64,000 nt of DNA from an uncultured Vibrio sp. (GCF_963675395.1 NZ_OY776223.1:1426001-1490000), one strand, 5' to 3'. Numbered from the stretch's first letter, positions 30,701 through 41,668 are shown. Translations and numbers: made by a program. Notes: generated by a model not told the origin, from the sequence alone.

Positions 30701-31921
30701 GTGCAAGTTTACTTAGTAGGTGGTGCAGTCCGGGATCAATTGCTCGGAATTGATCACTATGACAACGATTGGGTGGTGGTTGGCGCAACTCCCGAAATGA
30801 TGCTTTCTCAGGGGTATACTGCTGTAGGAAAAGATTTCCCGGTGTTTCTTCATCCGCAAAGCAAAGAGGAATATGCGCTAGCCCGAACGGAAAGAAAATC
30901 AGGCTCAGGTTACACCGGCTTTGAGTGCTTTTTCGATCAAAATGTCACCCTAGAAGAAGATTTGATTCGTCGTGACTTAACCATCAATGCCATGGCTATG
31001 GATGATCAAGGTAAGCTGTACGATCCTTACGGTGGTCAAAGCGACCTGAATGAACGACTTCTGCGCCACGTTTCTGATGCATTTATCGAAGATCCACTTC
31101 GAGTGCTACGTGTTGCGCGCTTTGCAGCCAAACTCGCACCATTGGGCTTCACAGTAGCAGATGAGACCATGCAACTGATGCGTGATATGTCTGCATCCGG
31201 GGAACTCGACACACTGACACCTGAACGCGTATGGCAGGAATGGCACAAATCTTTGTCTTCTCCTCGTCCCGATGTTTTTCTTTCTGTTCTGCGTGATTGC
31301 GGAGCACTGGCGGTTGTCCTGCCAGAAATTGACGCCCTGTTTGGCGTGCCTCAACCTGAGAAGTGGCATCCTGAAATTGATACTGGCATTCACACCTTAA
31401 TGGTTGCAGAACAAGCCGCGAAACTTAGCCCTTCCCTGCCAGTTCGCTTTGCTGCGCAAGTACATGATCTTGGCAAAGGCGTGACGCCAAAGAGTGAATG
31501 GCCAAGTCACAAGATGCACTGCCATACAGGCCTCAAGTTGATTAAAAAACTGTGTGAACGCGTCCGCGTACCGAATGAGTTTCGTGATTTAGCCTTAATG
31601 GTCTGCGAACAGCATTCCAACATTCACCGAGCAGCAGAGTTAAAACCGCAAACCATCATCAAAGTTCTCAACAAGTTTGATGTGTGGCGTAAAGCAGAGC
31701 GCTTACAAGATGTTTTGATTTGCTGTCAGGCCGACCATGCAGGTCGAAAAGGACTGGAAAACCAGCCTTATCCACAAGCAGAGATATTTACTCGCGCTTA
31801 TCAAGCCGCAGCTGCCGTAGATGTTCAGATCATCATTAAAGATGGATTTAAAGGGCCAGCGATTCGCGATGAGCAAGAAAAGCGACGGATTGAAGCGGTA
31901 AGAGTCGCGCTGAATAAGTGA
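30701..31921 (+). CDS. cca: CCA-adding tRNA nucleotidyltransferase
   Basis: 406-residue class II enzyme that builds or repairs the 3' CCA of tRNAs. The N-terminal catalytic core has [12 protein letters not shown], then DNDWVVVG with the metal-binding acidic pair, and [12 protein letters not shown]. The C-terminal HD domain (HDLGKG, about residue 255) can act as a phosphohydrolase. The start is GTG at 30701 with AAGAGG upstream; an in-frame TTG two codons earlier is less likely. Confidence 0.95.
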   Translation: MQVYLVGGAVRDQLLGIDHYDNDWVVVGATPEMMLSQGYTAVGKDFPVFLHPQSKEEYALARTERKSGSGYTGFECFFDQNVTLEEDLIRRDLTINAMAMDDQGKLYDPYGGQSDLNERLLRHVSDAFIEDPLRVLRVARFAAKLAPLGFTVADETMQLMRDMSASGELDTLTPERVWQEWHKSLSSPRPDVFLSVLRDCGALAVVLPEIDALFGVPQPEKWHPEIDTGIHTLMVAEQAAKLSPSLPVRFAAQVHDLGKGVTPKSEWPSHKMHCHTGLKLIKKLCERVRVPNEFRDLALMVCEQHSNIHRAAELKPQTIIKVLNKFDVWRKAERLQDVLICCQADHAGRKGLENQPYPQAEIFTRAYQAAAAVDVQIIIKDGFKGPAIRDEQEKRRIEAVRVALNK

Positions 31922-31960
31922 ACTGAGCTCAGGTTAATGAACAGAATTGTGCTCATGCCA

Positions 31961-32094
31961 GTTCATTCCAGCGAGCCTTAGTGAGACTAGGAATCTAATA
32001 TCAGCGTACTGGGAAGTTTGAGAAATGGCCTAAGCCACAAGAAACTCGGAGAGAAGATTCTGAATCACGCTCCTTCGTCGCTATTCAGAATGAC
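31961..32094 (-). repeat. Interspersed ~130-bp palindromic repeat, copy C
   Basis: 134 bp in the reverse orientation to copies A and B: TCATTCCAGCGAGCCTTAG at the left and TCACGCTCCTTCGTCGCTAT before the closing GAATGAC at the right. It lies 40 bp past the cca stop. Confidence 0.78.
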
Positions 32095-32149
32095 GTAGTG
32101 GTTTAGGTTTGCAGCTTGCGGTTAAGCAAGCTGCAAATCAGGCACTTTA

Positions 32150-32953
32150 TTAGGCACTAAGCAAAAAAGCAAAGAGACCCACACCCAAAATCATGCGGTA
32201 AATAACGAACGGCGTCATCCCCATACGTGAAATCATCTTCAAGAAGAAGAAAATACAGATATACGCACTCACAAACGAAGTGATAATTCCGGTGAGAAGG
32301 AAGCCAATATGAATCGGCTCACCACTGGTGACCAGCTTCATGCCTAGGTAGCTACCGGCAAGTGCAATGATCGGAATCGACATTAAGAATGAAAAACGTG
32401 CAGCCGCTTCACGAGTAAAGCCCAAGTAAAGTGCGGCCGTGATCGTCGCCCCAGAGCGAGACGTACCCGGGATCATCGCTAATGCTTGCGCGATACCGAT
32501 AAATACCGCCTTCTTCCAACCCGTTTGATATTCATCCGCATTTTGCTGAGCGTGCTTATCCGCCCACCACAACAACAAGCCAAACAGAATCGTCGTCGTT
32601 GCGATCACATAGGCACTGCGCAGGTACACTTCGATGATGTCTTTCATGAACAAGCCAAAGAAACAAGCCGGAATCGTAGCCAGTACGATCATCCAAGCCA
32701 GTTTGGCTTCTTTACCACGATCGCCCTTAAAGATGGAGGCAAACAGCGCCTGAAATAGCGTGATCACTTCGTGACGAAAATAGATAACCACGGCCATCAA
32801 GGTTCCGACGTGAACGGCGACATCAAATGCAAGACCTTGATCTTCCCAACCAAGAATAGCGGAAGGTAGGATCAAATGTGCGGAGCTGGAAATAGGCAAA
32901 AACTCCGTCAGACCCTGAATAAGAGCCAAAATAAAGGCTTCAAAATAACTCAT
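32150..32953 (-). CDS. uppP: Undecaprenyl-diphosphatase
   Basis: 267-residue membrane phosphatase of the BacA family that recycles the C55 lipid carrier for peptidoglycan and LPS sugars. Signature motifs are [15 protein letters not shown] near residue 14 and [10 protein letters not shown] near 170; about seven to eight transmembrane helices. Its absence in many enzymes changes bacitracin sensitivity. Placed beside folK-folB and plsY, like the bacA region of E. coli. Confidence 0.95.
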   Translation of the reverse strand: MSYFEAFILALIQGLTEFLPISSSAHLILPSAILGWEDQGLAFDVAVHVGTLMAVVIYFRHEVITLFQALFASIFKGDRGKEAKLAWMIVLATIPACFFGLFMKDIIEVYLRSAYVIATTTILFGLLLWWADKHAQQNADEYQTGWKKAVFIGIAQALAMIPGTSRSGATITAALYLGFTREAAARFSFLMSIPIIALAGSYLGMKLVTSGEPIHIGFLLTGIITSFVSAYICIFFFLKMISRMGMTPFVIYRMILGVGLFAFLLSA

Positions 32954-32968
32954 GTAAACAACTCAAAT

Positions 32969-33451
32969 TTAAAGTGAAAAAAAAACTGGCTTAAGAGAAT
33001 CAACTGGTTGCATCGCAAGCCAAACATCCGCGACCGTACGTCCATCACCAGGAATAACCAAATGTGGTTCGAGATCATACAAAGGCTTTGTGACAAAGGG
33101 ATATTTATAGATATCGCTGCGAGGTAATTCAGGCTTTTGCTTAGAAATGATCTCACCAAACAACACTATATCGAGATCCAGTGTTCGATCCTGATACTTT
33201 TGCGCGTTTTCTTCTCGCCCCCACTTAAATTCAATCTCACGGAGGCAATGACTCAACTCTTCTAATGATAAAGTTGTACGCAAAGCAATCACAAAGTTGT
33301 AGAAATTCTGGCTGCTGAAACCAATTGGTTCACATTCATATATCGGTGATACAAGAAGATCTTCTCCAAGCTGTTGCAGCTCTCTATAAGCAACCTTCGC
33401 ATGCTGCTCTCTGTCTATATTTGTACCGACACCGATATAAGCGGTGATCAT
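32969..33451 (-). CDS. folK: 6-hydroxymethyl-dihydropterin pyrophosphokinase
   Basis: 160-residue folate enzyme that transfers pyrophosphate from ATP to 6-hydroxymethyl-7,8-dihydropterin. Motifs: AYIGVGTNI at the start, SPIYECEPIG, and the signature DRTLDLDIVLFG near residue 95. The ATG overlaps the folB stop by ATGA, so folB-folK is a coupled pair catalysing consecutive folate steps. Confidence 0.93.
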   Translation of the reverse strand: MITAYIGVGTNIDREQHAKVAYRELQQLGEDLLVSPIYECEPIGFSSQNFYNFVIALRTTLSLEELSHCLREIEFKWGREENAQKYQDRTLDLDIVLFGEIISKQKPELPRSDIYKYPFVTKPLYDLEPHLVIPGDGRTVADVWLAMQPVDSLKPVFFSL

Positions 33452-33807
33452 GCCTGACCTCGCTCAATCACCACGCCTACAGCACGAGCTTGAGGAACCG
33501 CACCTGGTTTTGCCAAGCGGATTTTAATCCAAGGTACCGAGAAACGTTGCATGATCAACTCTGCGATTTCTTCCGCTACACGTTCTACCAATAAAAAACG
33601 GCCATTCTCTATGTGATTTAATACTGCTTCACTCACTTGTGAGTAATCTAATGCATCTTGAACATCATCACTTTTACCAGCAGGCTTATTGTCATGTGCC
33701 ATTTCGATATCAAGTACCAGCTTTTGTTTAATTTGCTGTTCCCAATCGTACACGCCAATCGTGGTGATCACTTCTAATTGTTCAATAAACACTTTATCCA
33801 GAGCCAT
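33448..33807 (-). CDS. folB: Dihydroneopterin aldolase
   Basis: 119-residue enzyme of folate synthesis that cleaves dihydroneopterin to 6-hydroxymethyl-dihydropterin. MALDKVFIEQLEVITTIGVYDWE is the family N-terminus (shown by positions 1-23), with LVERVAEEIAELI and IRLAKPGAVPQA later. An in-frame upstream extension to 33888 has no family support. First gene of folB-folK, divergent from plsY. Confidence 0.93.
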   Translation of the reverse strand: MALDKVFIEQLEVITTIGVYDWEQQIKQKLVLDIEMAHDNKPAGKSDDVQDALDYSQVSEAVLNHIENGRFLLVERVAEEIAELIMQRFSVPWIKIRLAKPGAVPQARAVGVVIERGQA

Positions 33808-34058
33808 CTTATGTCCTTCTATTTCAGAGGTCGGATACCCATTGAGGGTAATTTGATCGTAATATTCTATACCTAAGCCACTTATCATAAGGTGGCTAGA
33901 ACGTTGCTTAGGTATAAAAACTGCGAAACACCTTTATATACAGGAACTCACATAATGCAAGCTCCTTCGTAGAGAGTGTTTCTGCTAGCAGCAGATTCAC
34001 GCTATGATAGCAACTACGCTGGAACTGAGCATTAATTTCCAATCCATCAAGGACTTCT

Positions 34059-34670
34059 ATGGACGCACCGGCACTGATAATGACAATGGCCGCCTATTTA
34101 CTGGGTTCTATTTCCAGTGCGGTGTTAATTTGTCGTCTCTTAAAACTGCCAGACCCGCGTAAAGTTGGCTCCAATAATCCAGGCGCGACCAACGTACTAC
34201 GCATTGGTGGTAAAGGTGCAGCCATCTCTGTATTGCTGTGTGACATGCTTAAAGGCACCATTCCTGTATGGGGTGGCTACTTCCTAGGGATAAACCCAAT
34301 CATCCTTGGTGTTATTGCGATCGCCGCATGCCTTGGCCATATGTATCCTATTTTCTTCCATTTCAAAGGTGGAAAAGGCGTTGCCACCGCCCTGGGTGCT
34401 ATCGCGCCAATTGGGCTTGACCTTACCGCTTTAGTGATGCTGACCTGGCTCTGCGTGGCGATCATATTCCGCTATTCATCCCTTGCAGCACTGGTCACTG
34501 TCTTGCTGACGCCATTTTATACCTGGATGTTCAAGCCACAGTACACCTTACCCGTAGCGATGCTGTGTTGCCTGATTGTATTTAAACACCACCAGAACAT
34601 CCGACGCTTGTTAACCGGCGAAGAGCCCAAAATCGGCCAAAAGAATCTGACAGAAAAAAACTCGGCATAA
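34059..34670 (+). CDS. plsY: Glycerol-3-phosphate acyltransferase PlsY
   Basis: 203-residue membrane enzyme that acylates glycerol 3-phosphate from acyl-phosphate, the first step of phospholipid synthesis. Motifs [24 protein letters not shown] and [14 protein letters not shown] are intact; five or so transmembrane helices. Divergent from folB. Confidence 0.95.
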   Translation: MDAPALIMTMAAYLLGSISSAVLICRLLKLPDPRKVGSNNPGATNVLRIGGKGAAISVLLCDMLKGTIPVWGGYFLGINPIILGVIAIAACLGHMYPIFFHFKGGKGVATALGAIAPIGLDLTALVMLTWLCVAIIFRYSSLAALVTVLLTPFYTWMFKPQYTLPVAMLCCLIVFKHHQNIRRLLTGEEPKIGQKNLTEKNSA

Positions 34671-34686
34671 TGCCGAGTTTCTATTT
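34657..34686 (+). terminator. Terminator after plsY
   Basis: ACTCGGCAT / ATGCCGAGT stem spanning the plsY stop, with an A run before and TTTCT after; also usable by the convergent hydrolase gene. Confidence 0.85.
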
Positions 34687-34695
34687 AATGCAGCT

Positions 34696-35523
34696 TTAAG
34701 AGTAAACTTTATTTAAAAAGTTCAACAACATCTGATTGACGAATTCAGGCTGCTCAAGTGAGCTGATGTGACCCGCTTCTGGGATCTCAACCAGTTCACT
34801 GCCTGTGATGCAATCATTCATCAAATAAGATTCGAAAACTGGACGAGGTTTATCCTCACGACCAACGGCAATTAACGTCGGCAATGCAAACTTCTCCGAG
34901 TCTTCAATCACATCACGTCGACCAAAGACCATACGACCAATTCGCGCCACTTCAACAGCACGCTCACCTTGTAGAGCTCGTAAGTTTTGCTTAAATGATT
35001 CGATGAGATCTGGGTTGGTTTGCTCGACATTATTCGCAAAAAACAGAGGAGCAACCGATTCAACAATAGGCTCAGGTACCGATTGGACTTGATTGATGGT
35101 ATCAAGCATTGCAAAGTACTTTTTGTGTGTGACTTCTGGCTCCCAGCCGATAAAAGTATCCATCAACACCAGTGACTTCACGCGTTGCGGCGCTTGAGCA
35201 ACCAGCTCAGCTCCCCACATACCACCAACAGATAAACCAACTATCGAAAACACTTCGATTTGCAGATGATCCATCAATGCCAACATTTGTTGCGCATAAT
35301 CGACAAGTGAACGAGTCGATGCAGGCGCATTATCTGACTCACCATGCGCCCATAAATCTGGCACGATACAACGATAAAACTGACTCAGGACTTCAACCTG
35401 TGGTGCCCACATCTGGCTGTCCCACAAATAGCTGTGACCAAATAGCAGTACTGGCCCTTCACCTTTATCCAGGTACGCAAGTTGCTGACCTTCAATTTCA
35501 AACTTATTCATTGCTACATCCAT
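34696..35523 (-). CDS. Alpha/beta hydrolase
   Basis: 275-residue soluble alpha/beta-fold hydrolase. The oxyanion region LLFGHSYLWDSQMW is near residue 27, the nucleophile elbow VGLSVGGMWG near 95, and a C-terminal EAGHISSLEQP carries the catalytic His. The family includes esterases and lactonases; the substrate cannot be told. Either of two ATGs (35523 or 35511) could be used; AAGAAG precedes the first. Confidence 0.85.
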   Translation of the reverse strand: MDVAMNKFEIEGQQLAYLDKGEGPVLLFGHSYLWDSQMWAPQVEVLSQFYRCIVPDLWAHGESDNAPASTRSLVDYAQQMLALMDHLQIEVFSIVGLSVGGMWGAELVAQAPQRVKSLVLMDTFIGWEPEVTHKKYFAMLDTINQVQSVPEPIVESVAPLFFANNVEQTNPDLIESFKQNLRALQGERAVEVARIGRMVFGRRDVIEDSEKFALPTLIAVGREDKPRPVFESYLMNDCITGSELVEIPEAGHISSLEQPEFVNQMLLNFLNKVYS

Positions 35524-35576
35524 TACTTCTTTTCTATCCGATATTATCAGCTAGGCAAGCATATCGAGGTAATTGA

Positions 35577-35606
35577 GAAAACAAAGGCCTCTATGAATAG
35601 AGGCCT
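35577..35606 (-). terminator. Terminator after tsaD
   Basis: AGGCCTCTAT / ATAGAGGCCT stem on the minus strand followed by TTGTTTT. Confidence 0.88.
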
Positions 35607-35623
35607 GTACAAGAGAAATGCGC

Positions 35624-36640
35624 TTACGCAATCGGCATTAATTGATCGATCGGCCAACGAGGTCGAGCTTCAACTGACATATCCGATACTTCACCATTTT
35701 TCAGGCGCTGCATACCCGCATAAGCGATCATCGCGCCATTGTCGGTACAAAACTCTGTACGTGGGTAGTAAACTTCACCACCCACTTTCTTAGCCAGTTT
35801 TTCCAGTTCTGCCCGTAGGCGACGGTTAGCGCTCACACCACCTGCGATAACGATACGCTTCATACCAGTCTGATCCAAAGCACGCTTACACTTAATCGCC
35901 AGCGTCGCACAGACGGCTTCTTCAAATGCCAGCGCGATATCTGCACGCGTCTGTTCATCATCGCCATTTGCCGCAATGGTATTCGCGGTGAATGTCTTCA
36001 GACCTGAGAAGCTCATGTCCAGCCCCGGACGATCCGTCATTGGACGTGGGAACTTAAAGCGACCCGGTGTACCTTTCTCAGCCAGTTTAGAAAGCAGCGG
36101 ACCACCAGGGTAATCCAATCCCATCAGTTTTGCAGTTTTATCAAAAGCTTCTCCAGCGGCATCATCAATCGACTCGCCAAGGATTTGGTACTCACCAATA
36201 CCTTTGACTTCCACCATCATAGAGTGGCCACCAGATACCAACACCGCAACAAACGGGAACGGCGGCGGATTGTCTTCCAGCATTGGCGCAAGTAAGTGGC
36301 CTTCCATATGATGAACAGGCACCGCAGGCACCCCCCAAGCGTAAGCAACACTGCGGCCAATGGTTGCGCCAACCAACAACGCCCCAACCAAGCCAGGACC
36401 TGCGGTGTACGCCACACCATCGATGTCTTTTGACGTGAGGTTGGCTTCCTTTAATGCCTCTTTAATAAGAGGAATGGTTTTCTTCACATGGTCACGTGAA
36501 GCCAACTCAGGCACCACGCCACCGTAATCTGCGTGAAGTTTTACTTGGCTGTAAAGCTTGTGTGACAACAAACCCTTTTCATCGTCATAAATCGCGATGC
36601 CGGTCTCGTCACAAGAGGTTTCAATACCAATAATGCGCAT
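35624..36640 (-). CDS. tsaD: tRNA N6-adenosine threonylcarbamoyltransferase
   Basis: 338-residue Kae1/TsaD ATPase that, with TsaB and TsaE, transfers threonylcarbamoyl to A37 of ANN-decoding tRNAs. Start [14 protein letters not shown]; metal-binding HHMEGH near residue 110; ASNK-type fold motif GGPLLSK and [12 protein letters not shown]. An upstream in-frame extension to 36727 runs into the promoter region and is rejected. Divergent from rpsU, as in E. coli. Confidence 0.96.
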   Translation of the reverse strand: MRIIGIETSCDETGIAIYDDEKGLLSHKLYSQVKLHADYGGVVPELASRDHVKKTIPLIKEALKEANLTSKDIDGVAYTAGPGLVGALLVGATIGRSVAYAWGVPAVPVHHMEGHLLAPMLEDNPPPFPFVAVLVSGGHSMMVEVKGIGEYQILGESIDDAAGEAFDKTAKLMGLDYPGGPLLSKLAEKGTPGRFKFPRPMTDRPGLDMSFSGLKTFTANTIAANGDDEQTRADIALAFEEAVCATLAIKCKRALDQTGMKRIVIAGGVSANRRLRAELEKLAKKVGGEVYYPRTEFCTDNGAMIAYAGMQRLKNGEVSDMSVEARPRWPIDQLMPIA

Positions 36641-36869
36641 GGTTATCTCAGTATGCTTTCTATATAGAGGAAATTTGGGCGTCATATTACCTTGCCTTGG
36701 TGCTGCAAACAAATTTTGTACAGACAATAATCGATAAAAGGCTTTACAAAGCAGTTGTGATCGGATTAAAATTCCGCACCATTTTTGATCAGCTGGTAAG
36801 TGACCAAATAATTGTGATTTGGTCTGTTGAATGCCAGCATTAACGAATAACCCCTGAGGTGAAAGGCAT

Positions 36870-37085
36870 ATGCCAGTAGTTAAAGTACGTGAAAACGAAC
36901 CGTTCGACGTTGCTCTACGTCGTTTTAAGCGCTCTTGCGAAAAAGCAGGTATCCTTTCTGAAGTGCGTCGTCGTGAGCACTACGAAAAACCAACTACAGT
37001 TCGCAAACGCGCTAAAGCAGCAGCTCAAAAGCGTCACGCTAAGAAGCTAGCTCGCGAAAACGCTCGTCGCGTTCGCCTGTACTAA
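36870..37085 (+). CDS. rpsU: 30S ribosomal protein S21
   Basis: 71-residue basic protein needed for initiation-complex formation. [20 protein letters not shown] is the standard N-terminus and the C-terminus is rich in R and K. GAGGTGAAAGG upstream. First gene of the macromolecular-synthesis cluster rpsU-yqeY-dnaG-rpoD. Confidence 0.97.
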
Positions 37086-37113
37086 TAACTGAGCTCCATA
37101 GAGGATTTTAGTT

Positions 37114-37557
37114 ATGGCTCTGATTGATCAACTCAAAGAAGAGCAAAAATTAGCGATGAAAGCCAAGGACAAATTGCGCCTTGGTACTATTCGTTTAGCC
37201 TTAGCAGCAATTAAGCAACGTGAAGTGGACGAACAGATTACTCTGGGCGACGACGACATTATTGCCGTATTGACTAAGATGGTTAAACAACGTCGCGACT
37301 CTGTTACGCAGTATGAAGCAGCGGGTCGTCAAGATCTTGCTGATGCGGAGCAAGCAGAAATTACCGTTCTTGAGGACTTTATGCCTCAACCACTGACAGA
37401 CGATGAAGTTGCCACTCTTATCGAGAAAGCAATTGCAGAATCTGGCGCAGCTGGCATGCAAGACATGGGCAAAGTAATGGGCGCTTTGAAACCGCAGATT
37501 CAAGGGCGTGCAGATATGGGTAAAGTAAGCGGTTTAGTTCGCGCTAAATTGGCTTAA
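37114..37557 (+). CDS. yqeY: GatB/YqeY domain protein
   Basis: 147-residue protein with the YqeY fold related to the tRNA-binding tail of GatB. MALIDQLKEEQKLAMKAKDK at the start and GAAGMQDMGKVMGALKPQ near the end are typical. Role not established; it lies between rpsU and dnaG in many bacteria, here 28 bases after rpsU. Confidence 0.92.
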   Translation: MALIDQLKEEQKLAMKAKDKLRLGTIRLALAAIKQREVDEQITLGDDDIIAVLTKMVKQRRDSVTQYEAAGRQDLADAEQAEITVLEDFMPQPLTDDEVATLIEKAIAESGAAGMQDMGKVMGALKPQIQGRADMGKVSGLVRAKLA

Positions 37558-37575
37558 CGCCCCACCCAATTGCAG

Positions 37576-37612
37576 CAAGCCGTGCTATCCTTTGGAACGC
37601 ACGGCTTGTTTG
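37576..37612 (+). terminator. Hairpin between yqeY and dnaG (internal terminator)
   Basis: CAAGCCGTGC / GCACGGCTTG 10-bp stem with a 13-nt loop and TTTG tail. In E. coli a partial terminator between rpsU and dnaG keeps primase levels low; this hairpin has the matching position. Confidence 0.75.
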
Positions 37613-37700
37613 TATCTGAATGAAATAACTCAAAGTCGTACGCAAGCTTTCTCAGTAGTTCATTCACACCAATCATGATTTTTCTTTTTTGTTAGGTTTT

Positions 37701-39458
37701 ATGGCTGGACACATCCCACGCAGTTTTATCGATGACCTTCTAGCTCGGCTTGATATTGTCGATATCGTCGACGCACGCGTGAAACTTAAGAAAAAAGGCA
37801 AAAACTATGGCGCTTGTTGCCCATTCCACAACGAGAAAACCCCCTCTTTCAGCGTAAGCCAAGAAAAGCAGTTTTATCACTGTTTTGGTTGTGGTGCCCA
37901 TGGCAACGCTATCGACTTTATCATGGAGTTCGAACGTCTGGATTTTGTGGAAGCCATCGAAGAACTTGCCTCGTATTTAGGTCTGGATGTTCCACGTGAA
38001 CAACGTAGTGGTGGTGGGCAGTTTAAGTCTGGTCCGCAAGCAAGCAGCAGTGAAAAGCGTAACCTTTACGATCTAATGGGCAGTATCGCTCAATTCTATC
38101 GTAACCAGCTCAAACAACCAGCCAACAAAGTCGCCATTGAGTATCTAAAAGATCGCGGCTTATCTGGGGAAATTGTTCAGAAGTTTGGCATCGGGTACGT
38201 GGCTGACGAATGGGACTTAGTCCGTAAGAACTTCGGCCAGCAAAAAGACGCTCAAGACATGCTCGTGACGGGTGGCATGTTGATTGAAAACGACAAAGGT
38301 AACCGCTACGACCGATTCCGCGGCCGTGTGATGTTCCCGATTCGTGACCGTCGTGGTCGAGTGATTGGTTTTGGTGGCCGAGTGCTCGGCGATGGCACAC
38401 CGAAATACCTTAACTCACCGGAAACGCCTATCTTCCATAAAGGTAAAGAGCTTTACGGCCTTTATGAAGTGCTGCAGGCCTACCGAGAGCCAGCACAAAT
38501 TTTAGTGGTTGAAGGTTATATGGACGTTGTCGCTTTAGCGCAATATGGCGTCGATTACTCTGTCGCTTCATTAGGTACCTCCACCACTGGCGATCACATT
38601 CAAATGCTGTTTCGTCAAACTAACACGGTGGTGTGTTGCTACGATGGCGACCGAGCGGGTAAAGAAGCGGCCTGGCGAGCACTGGAAAACGCCCTTCAAT
38701 ATTTGAAAACTGGTAACACATTGAAATTTTTGTTCTTACCAGACGATGAAGATCCAGATAGCTATGTCCGCAAATATGGCAAAGCAGCACTCGAGCAACA
38801 AATTGAACAAGCGACACCACTGTCGAGCTACCTGTTTGATAACCTGATCGAATTACACCAGATAAACTTGGGCAATATTGAGGGTAAATCGGCACTCAGA
38901 GCTTATGCTAGTGCCTTGATAGACAAGATTCCTGATCCATACTTTCAGGAGCTGCTCGAAAAGCTGCTTGATGAACGCACAGGCTTTGATAACCACCTGC
39001 GCCAAGCACGTAAAAAAGTGAACGAAACTCGACCTCAGCCGCACAAAGAGATCAAACGAACTCCAATGCGTGAGGTTATTGCTCTACTTATTCAAAATCC
39101 GAGCTATGCTCAAATGGTACCGGATCTTTCCACAGTGAGAGATTTATCCATACCAGGCCTCAGTTTATTTGTAGATGTACTTGATAAATGCCAGGCGCAT
39201 CCCCATATAAACACAGGCCAATTATTAGAGCACTGGCGAAATAGCCAGAATGAGGCACTTCTGTCTCGTCTTGCGAGCTGGGATATCCCACTCGATGAAG
39301 ACAACCAAGAAGAAATATTTTTAGACTCACTGGACAAAATTATCGCCCAGTGCGTAGAAAAGCAAATTGAAAACCTGCAGGCCAAAGCAAGAAGTGTCGG
39401 TTTATCAGCCGAAGAGAAAAGGGAGCTGCTAGCACTTATGCTAGATTTAAAAGCGTAA
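37701..39458 (+). CDS. dnaG: DNA primase
   Basis: 585-residue primase. The N-terminal CHC2 zinc-binding domain (CCPFHNEKTPSF, YHCFGCGAHG, about residues 39-65) is followed by the TOPRIM catalytic core (VVEGYMDVVAL, CYDGDRAGKEAA) and a C-terminal helicase-binding domain. ATG at 37701 matches MAGHIPRSFID; a TTG four codons upstream is ignored. Confidence 0.97.
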   Translation: MAGHIPRSFIDDLLARLDIVDIVDARVKLKKKGKNYGACCPFHNEKTPSFSVSQEKQFYHCFGCGAHGNAIDFIMEFERLDFVEAIEELASYLGLDVPREQRSGGGQFKSGPQASSSEKRNLYDLMGSIAQFYRNQLKQPANKVAIEYLKDRGLSGEIVQKFGIGYVADEWDLVRKNFGQQKDAQDMLVTGGMLIENDKGNRYDRFRGRVMFPIRDRRGRVIGFGGRVLGDGTPKYLNSPETPIFHKGKELYGLYEVLQAYREPAQILVVEGYMDVVALAQYGVDYSVASLGTSTTGDHIQMLFRQTNTVVCCYDGDRAGKEAAWRALENALQYLKTGNTLKFLFLPDDEDPDSYVRKYGKAALEQQIEQATPLSSYLFDNLIELHQINLGNIEGKSALRAYASALIDKIPDPYFQELLEKLLDERTGFDNHLRQARKKVNETRPQPHKEIKRTPMREVIALLIQNPSYAQMVPDLSTVRDLSIPGLSLFVDVLDKCQAHPHINTGQLLEHWRNSQNEALLSRLASWDIPLDEDNQEEIFLDSLDKIIAQCVEKQIENLQAKARSVGLSAEEKRELLALMLDLKA

Positions 39459-39557
39459 CCCTGTTTAATTAGTCAGCATCAATTTAATTTGTTATAGTTA
39501 GTGGTTTGCATTTCGCATACTGATTCCTTCACCAGATTACGAAGTTGGATACCGTCT

Positions 39558-41429
39558 ATGGATCAAAATCCGCAGTCACAGCTAAAGTCACTTGTTATTA
39601 AAGGCAAGGAACAAGGCTATCTGACCTACGCCGAAGTAAATGACCACCTCCCTGCTGAAATCGTAGATTCAGAACAGGTAGAAGACATCATTCAGATGAT
39701 CAATGACATGGGCATTAAGGTAGTAGAAACTGCTCCTGATGCTGATGATTTAGCACTAAATGATGACACAAATATTACCGATGAAGATGCAGCTGAAGCT
39801 GCAGCCGCTGCACTTTCTAGCGTAGAAAGTGAAATTGGTCGTACTACAGATCCAGTACGTATGTACATGCGTGAAATGGGTACTGTTGAGCTACTGACCC
39901 GCGAAGGCGAAATCGACATCGCAAAACGCATTGAAGAAGGTATTAACCAAGTTCAATCATCGGTTGCTGAATACCCAGGAACGATTCCGTACATTCTTGA
40001 GCAATTTGATAAAGTTCAAGCAGAAGAGCTTCGCCTTACGGACCTAATTTCTGGCTTTGTCGACCCAGATGCAGACGATACCGCTGCACCGACAGCAACA
40101 CACATCGGTTCTGAGCTATCTGAATCTCAATTAGAAGATGAAGATAACACAGACGTTGATGATGATGAAGACGAAGACAAAGACGACGATTCAGATGATG
40201 ATTCTGAAGAAGATGTTGGTATCGACCCAGAACTGGCTCTGGAGAAGTTCAATCAGCTACGTAGTACATACCAAAATCTACAATTAGCGATTAACGAATA
40301 CGGCTACGAAAGCCCGAAAGCAACCGTCGCTAATGAAATGATGCTAGACGTATTCAAAGAATTCCGTCTAACACCAAAACAGTTCGATCACTTGGTGAAT
40401 GAGCTGCGTACTTCTATGGATCGCGTTCGTACGCAAGAGCGTTTGATCATGAAGTCAGTCGTTGAATACGGCAAAATGCCGAAGAAGTCTTTCATCGCTC
40501 TGTTCACTGGTAATGAATCAAGTGAAGCTTGGTTAGATGAAGTTCTGGCTTCTGACAAACCATACGCAGAGAAGATCAAACGTAACGAAGAAGAAATCCG
40601 TCGCTCAATCACTAAGCTAAAAATGATTGAAGAAGAAACTTCTTTGAGCGTACAAAATGTTAAAGACATCAGCCGTCGCATGTCTATCGGTGAAGCTAAA
40701 GCTCGCCGTGCGAAGAAAGAGATGGTTGAGGCGAACTTACGTCTGGTAATTTCTATCGCGAAGAAATACACCAACCGTGGTCTACAGTTCCTGGATCTCA
40801 TCCAAGAAGGTAACATCGGTTTGATGAAAGCGGTAGATAAGTTCGAATATCGTCGTGGTTACAAGTTCTCGACATACGCAACGTGGTGGATCCGTCAGGC
40901 AATCACTCGTTCAATCGCAGACCAAGCTCGTACGATTCGTATCCCGGTTCACATGATCGAAACGATCAACAAACTAAACCGTATCTCTCGTCAAATGCTA
41001 CAAGAGATGGGTCGTGAACCACTACCTGAAGAACTGGCAGAACGTATGCAGATGCCGGAAGACAAGATTCGTAAAGTGCTGAAAATCGCCAAAGAGCCAA
41101 TCTCAATGGAGACACCAATCGGTGACGACGAAGATTCGCATCTAGGAGATTTCATCGAAGATACGACGCTTGAACTACCACTAGACTCTGCAACAGCGAC
41201 AAGCTTGAAAGGCGCAACAAAAGACGTGCTTGCAGGTCTGACGCCGCGTGAAGCTAAAGTACTTCGCATGCGCTTTGGTATTGACATGAACACCGACCAC
41301 ACTCTAGAAGAGGTAGGTAAACAGTTCGACGTTACTCGTGAACGTATTCGTCAGATTGAAGCAAAAGCACTGCGTAAACTTCGTCACCCAAGCCGCTCAG
41401 AAACTCTGCGCAGCTTCCTAGACGAGTAA
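39558..41429 (+). CDS. rpoD: Primary RNA polymerase sigma factor (sigma-70)
   Basis: 623-residue housekeeping sigma. Region 1.1 starts [20 protein letters not shown]; region 1.2 has [16 protein letters not shown]; the nonconserved region contains a run of acidic residues (about 205-225). Region 2 shows [20 protein letters not shown] and [15 protein letters not shown]; region 4 shows [17 protein letters not shown]. An upstream frame extension to 39501 is rejected. Last gene of the rpsU cluster; accessory DNA begins right after its terminator. Confidence 0.97.
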   Translation: MDQNPQSQLKSLVIKGKEQGYLTYAEVNDHLPAEIVDSEQVEDIIQMINDMGIKVVETAPDADDLALNDDTNITDEDAAEAAAAALSSVESEIGRTTDPVRMYMREMGTVELLTREGEIDIAKRIEEGINQVQSSVAEYPGTIPYILEQFDKVQAEELRLTDLISGFVDPDADDTAAPTATHIGSELSESQLEDEDNTDVDDDEDEDKDDDSDDDSEEDVGIDPELALEKFNQLRSTYQNLQLAINEYGYESPKATVANEMMLDVFKEFRLTPKQFDHLVNELRTSMDRVRTQERLIMKSVVEYGKMPKKSFIALFTGNESSEAWLDEVLASDKPYAEKIKRNEEEIRRSITKLKMIEEETSLSVQNVKDISRRMSIGEAKARRAKKEMVEANLRLVISIAKKYTNRGLQFLDLIQEGNIGLMKAVDKFEYRRGYKFSTYATWWIRQAITRSIADQARTIRIPVHMIETINKLNRISRQMLQEMGREPLPEELAERMQMPEDKIRKVLKIAKEPISMETPIGDDEDSHLGDFIEDTTLELPLDSATATSLKGATKDVLAGLTPREAKVLRMRFGIDMNTDHTLEEVGKQFDVTRERIRQIEAKALRKLRHPSRSETLRSFLDE

Positions 41430-41460
41430 GCCAGGCGCTCATAAGCGTTAAAAAATCCTA

Positions 41461-41490
41461 AAAAGGTGACCCTAGGTCACCTTTTTTATT
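41461..41490 (+). terminator. Terminator after rpoD
   Basis: AAAAGGTGACC / GGTCACCTTTT stem with a 3-nt loop and T run. Confidence 0.93.
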
Positions 41491-41584
41491 ATCCACTGTT
41501 CTAAGTGGATAAAAACTAAGCGCAATTAGCCATACTGGTATCTAGACACCTCGCAGCGCTTCCCCTATAATCGTTGACCTATCA

Positions 41585-41660
41585 GGCCCCTTAGCTCAGT
41601 GGTTAGAGCAGTCGACTCATAATCGATTGGTCCGCAGTTCAAGTCTGCGAGGGGCCACCA
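41585..41660 (+). tRNA. ileX: tRNA-Ile2 (anticodon CAU, read as lysidine-AU)
   Basis: 76-nt cloverleaf including encoded CCA. Acceptor GGCCCCT / AGGGGCC, D-arm GCTC/GAGC, anticodon stem GTCGA / TCGAT with loop CTCATAA (anticodon CAT), T-arm CGCAG TTCAAGT CTGCG. The body matches the E. coli ileX-type tRNA-Ile2 rather than elongator or initiator Met, although automatic annotation often calls it Met. Identity as Ile depends on TilS making lysidine. Its 3' 45 nt are the attachment core of the islands that follow. Confidence 0.93.
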
Positions 41661-41668
41661 TATTATAG

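Noticed and set aside
41585..41660. tRNA-Met
   Set aside because: Anticodon is CAU, but the body, including acceptor GGCCCCT and the D-arm, matches tRNA-Ile2 (ileX type).
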